From contig DAHVZT010000100.1 of assembly GCA_027323885.1 (NCBI GenBank), forward strand, positions 1-42,009: a DNA stretch of 42,009 nucleotides, in the 5' to 3' direction. The stretch's first letter is position 1, and each line of letters opens with the position of its first letter. The notes under the pieces are model-generated. The model saw only the letters and a list, made by a program, of their open reading frames with translations. It did not search any database and was not told the DNA's origin. Both the position numbers and the translations under genes were made by a program. The stretch is from Acidobacteriaceae bacterium. GTDB lineage: Bacteria; Acidobacteriota; Terriglobia; Terriglobales; Acidobacteriaceae. This document shows positions 39,778-42,009 of this stretch, in pieces.

Positions 39778-41304
39778 ATGCCAGCACACTCCCACTACGC
39801 CGTTCCGTCTCCGCCCGAAAATTCCTGGAGAGATACTGCTCCACGCCAGGAACTTCCGCCACCGGATCTTTCCACCATGCGACAAGTCCAGAACCAGTGG
39901 GCGCGCGGCAAATGGACAGAGCGAAAAAAAATTCTGCGCCGCTTTCGCTCAATCGTGGCGGAGAACGCCGGCGAATTTGCGAGGCTAATGCCTTCCACCC
40001 TGGCACGCACGTATGCGGATACGCTGAGCGCCGAAGTACTGCCATTGTTGGACGCCTGTAAATTCCTGGAACGCGAAGCCGAAGAAATCCTGCAACCGCG
40101 GCGGCCCGGCCGCCATCGGCTGCCACTCTGGTTGCACGGCATCCACACGGAGGTCCATCGCGATCCGCTGGGCATCGTTCTTGTCCTCGCGCCCTCCAAT
40201 TACCCGCTCTTTCTTCCCGGAGTGCAGGCCCTGCAGGCGCTAGTCGCTGGAAACGCGTGCATTTGGAAACCGGCAGCGGGCTGCGAAAGCATTGCGCACG
40301 CGATGAGGCAGTCTTTGCTGGACGCCGGTCTTGCGCCGGAGTTGTTGTGGGTAACGGACGCTTCCGTTGAAATCGCAAAGGCTCTGTTGGGTGCTCCGGT
40401 GGACAAGGTTTTTCTGACCGGCTCCGCGGCGACAGGACAAGACGTGCTCAGGCAATTGGCCGGCTCCGTCACGCCCGCGGTCATGGAACTTTCTGGATGC
40501 GATGCAGTTTTTATATTGCAGGAGGCGGATCTCGCGACAGTTACGCAGGCGCTCGCATTCGGAACGAGATTCAATGGAAGCGCCACGTGCATGGCGCCAC
40601 GCCGGGTGTTCGTTCCGCACGCCGTGACCGCCGATTTGGAATCGAGTCTGCCCGCGGCGTTGCGAACGGTTCCCGCTGTCGCTCTCAACGCGAAAACCCG
40701 GCGGCTGCTCGACGAAATGATCGAAGATGCGCAACGTCAAGGCGCGCATCTGGTCCTCGATGGCCGCGGAGCGGATTTGCTTGTTGGCCCGGTGGTTATC
40801 ACCGATGCCGATGAGACCATGCTGATCGCGCAGACCGATATCTTCGCACCTGTTCTCGCGCTGATGCCGTGTAGAGATCTGGAAGCCGCGCTGCGGATGT
40901 ATCGTGCGTGTCCCTTTGCGCTGACCGCAGCGATCTTCGGGGCGGAACGACAGGCTCGCGCGCTCGCGGACCAGATTGTCGCGGGCACCATAATCCTGAA
41001 CGACGTGATTGCCCCCACAGTCGATCCGCGGGTTCCGTTCGGCGGACGGCGAGCCAGCGGATACGGGGTAACGCGCGGGCGCGAAGGGCTGCTGGAAATG
41101 ACCGCGCCGAAGGTAATCCTCGCCCAGCGGGCGAGGTATCGCTTGCACTATCAGCCCACGGGAGCCAGCCATTTTGCTTTCTTTGCCGGCGTAATCCGCG
41201 GGATCCACGGCGAAGGATGGCGAACTCGTGCCCAAGGCTGGATACAGACATTGCGTACTACGCCACGGACCAAAAAAGCAGACCAGATTCCGTCTGGCAA
41301 GTAA
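39778..41304 (+). CDS. aldehyde dehydrogenase family protein (possible carotenoid aldehyde dehydrogenase)
   Basis: PLGIVLVLAPSNYPLFLPGVQALQALVAGNACIWKPA, FLTGSAATGQDVL, AVMELSGCDA (Glu), FNGSATCMAPRRVFV (Cys), VPFGGRRASGYGVTRGREGLLEMTAPK. Confidence 0.9.
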   Translation: MPAHSHYAVPSPPENSWRDTAPRQELPPPDLSTMRQVQNQWARGKWTERKKILRRFRSIVAENAGEFARLMPSTLARTYADTLSAEVLPLLDACKFLEREAEEILQPRRPGRHRLPLWLHGIHTEVHRDPLGIVLVLAPSNYPLFLPGVQALQALVAGNACIWKPAAGCESIAHAMRQSLLDAGLAPELLWVTDASVEIAKALLGAPVDKVFLTGSAATGQDVLRQLAGSVTPAVMELSGCDAVFILQEADLATVTQALAFGTRFNGSATCMAPRRVFVPHAVTADLESSLPAALRTVPAVALNAKTRRLLDEMIEDAQRQGAHLVLDGRGADLLVGPVVITDADETMLIAQTDIFAPVLALMPCRDLEAALRMYRACPFALTAAIFGAERQARALADQIVAGTIILNDVIAPTVDPRVPFGGRRASGYGVTRGREGLLEMTAPKVILAQRARYRLHYQPTGASHFAFFAGVIRGIHGEGWRTRAQGWIQTLRTTPRTKKADQIPSGK

Positions 41305-41384
41305 AAGACTGACGTGCGTGGGCTCATCGCACGCAAGTGCAACAGTAACGGTTACGATTCAGAAAGAAAGCGGAGAATCGATCG

Positions 41385-42009
41385 ATGCATGTCGCAGTCA
41401 TAGGTTCCGGGCTAGGCGGTCTTTCTGCCGCGTGCACTCTGGCGGCGCGGGGCTACCAGGTGGAGGTTTTTGAAAAAAACGCATGGCTCGGCGGCAAGGC
41501 TGCGGTGCTTTCCCAGCAGGGTTTTCGTTTCGATATGGGTCCGACCATCCTGATCCAGCCTTCTGTCCTGCAAAGGATTTTTTGCGAAGCGGGACGCGCC
41601 TTGGCCGATTACCCTCCAATGGTGCAGCTCGATCCGCAATGGCGCTGTTTTTTTGACGACGGCTCAGTGCTCGATCTGCAGCGCGATGTACGCGCCATGG
41701 CGGAAGCACTGGACACATGGACACCGGGACTTGGACGCAAATACGCCAAGTTCATGGAATTGTCAGAGACAATGCACGGCATCTCCGAGCGGTTCTTCTT
41801 CTGGCGCTCTATCGGTTCCATGCGCGACACCTTTGAGTTAAGCGGCACATTTCAGAGATCCGTTCTGAAGGACGTGCTGCAGATGCGCCTGGGCCAGACT
41901 GTGTCGGGGACAATCCGCGAACACATACCCGACCGGCGCGTGGCTCAGATGCTCGATCATTTTGTCCAGTACGTCGGGTCTTCTCCGTCGGCCTCGCCTG
42001 CGATCCTTT
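41385..42009 (+). CDS. phytoene/diapophytoene desaturase-family protein, second paralogue, truncated by window end
   Basis: MHVAVIGSGLGGLSAACTLAARGYQVEVFEKNAWLGGKAAVLSQQGFRFDMGPTILIQPSVLQRIF; frame open to the window end. Confidence 0.92.
   Translation, partial: MHVAVIGSGLGGLSAACTLAARGYQVEVFEKNAWLGGKAAVLSQQGFRFDMGPTILIQPSVLQRIFCEAGRALADYPPMVQLDPQWRCFFDDGSVLDLQRDVRAMAEALDTWTPGLGRKYAKFMELSETMHGISERFFFWRSIGSMRDTFELSGTFQRSVLKDVLQMRLGQTVSGTIREHIPDRRVAQMLDHFVQYVGSSPSASPAIL

Noticed and set aside
41313-41337. Inverted repeat TGCGTG...CACGCA between the ALDH and second CrtI-like genes
   Set aside because: Only about 6 bp of uninterrupted stem and no U-tract; too weak to call a terminator or regulatory site.

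Overview
GC-rich bacterial chromosomal window. Gene content and protein style suggest an Acidobacteriota (Terriglobia-like) genome, but that is inference and was not tested. I support about 34 protein-coding genes, mostly housekeeping: tgt, folK, lpxC, maf, RNase HI, ECF sigma/anti-sigma, rsmI, rsmD, xth, pyrH. There are also glycosidases (GH1 and a large GH13-like protein), oxidoreductases and, at the right edge, a carotenoid-type cluster. I saw no tRNA, rRNA, CRISPR array, transposase or phage module. The most interesting content is: (1) a cysM - JAMM (Mec+) - [CysO-like / MoeZ E1-like / rhodanese] cluster, in which the sulfur carrier is fused to its activating enzyme so its GG is internal and should need proteolytic release; (2) a CADD-family protein (self-sacrificing p-aminobenzoate synthase type) next to folK that keeps every residue I recall as functionally important; (3) an S2P/M50-CBS membrane protein whose HExxH zinc motif is RExxR; (4) a metallo-beta-lactamase-fold gene interrupted by one in-frame amber codon; (5) an exonuclease III gene with no canonical start, apparently starting at ATC. 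Family assignments come from reading the translations against remembered motifs. No database search was run.
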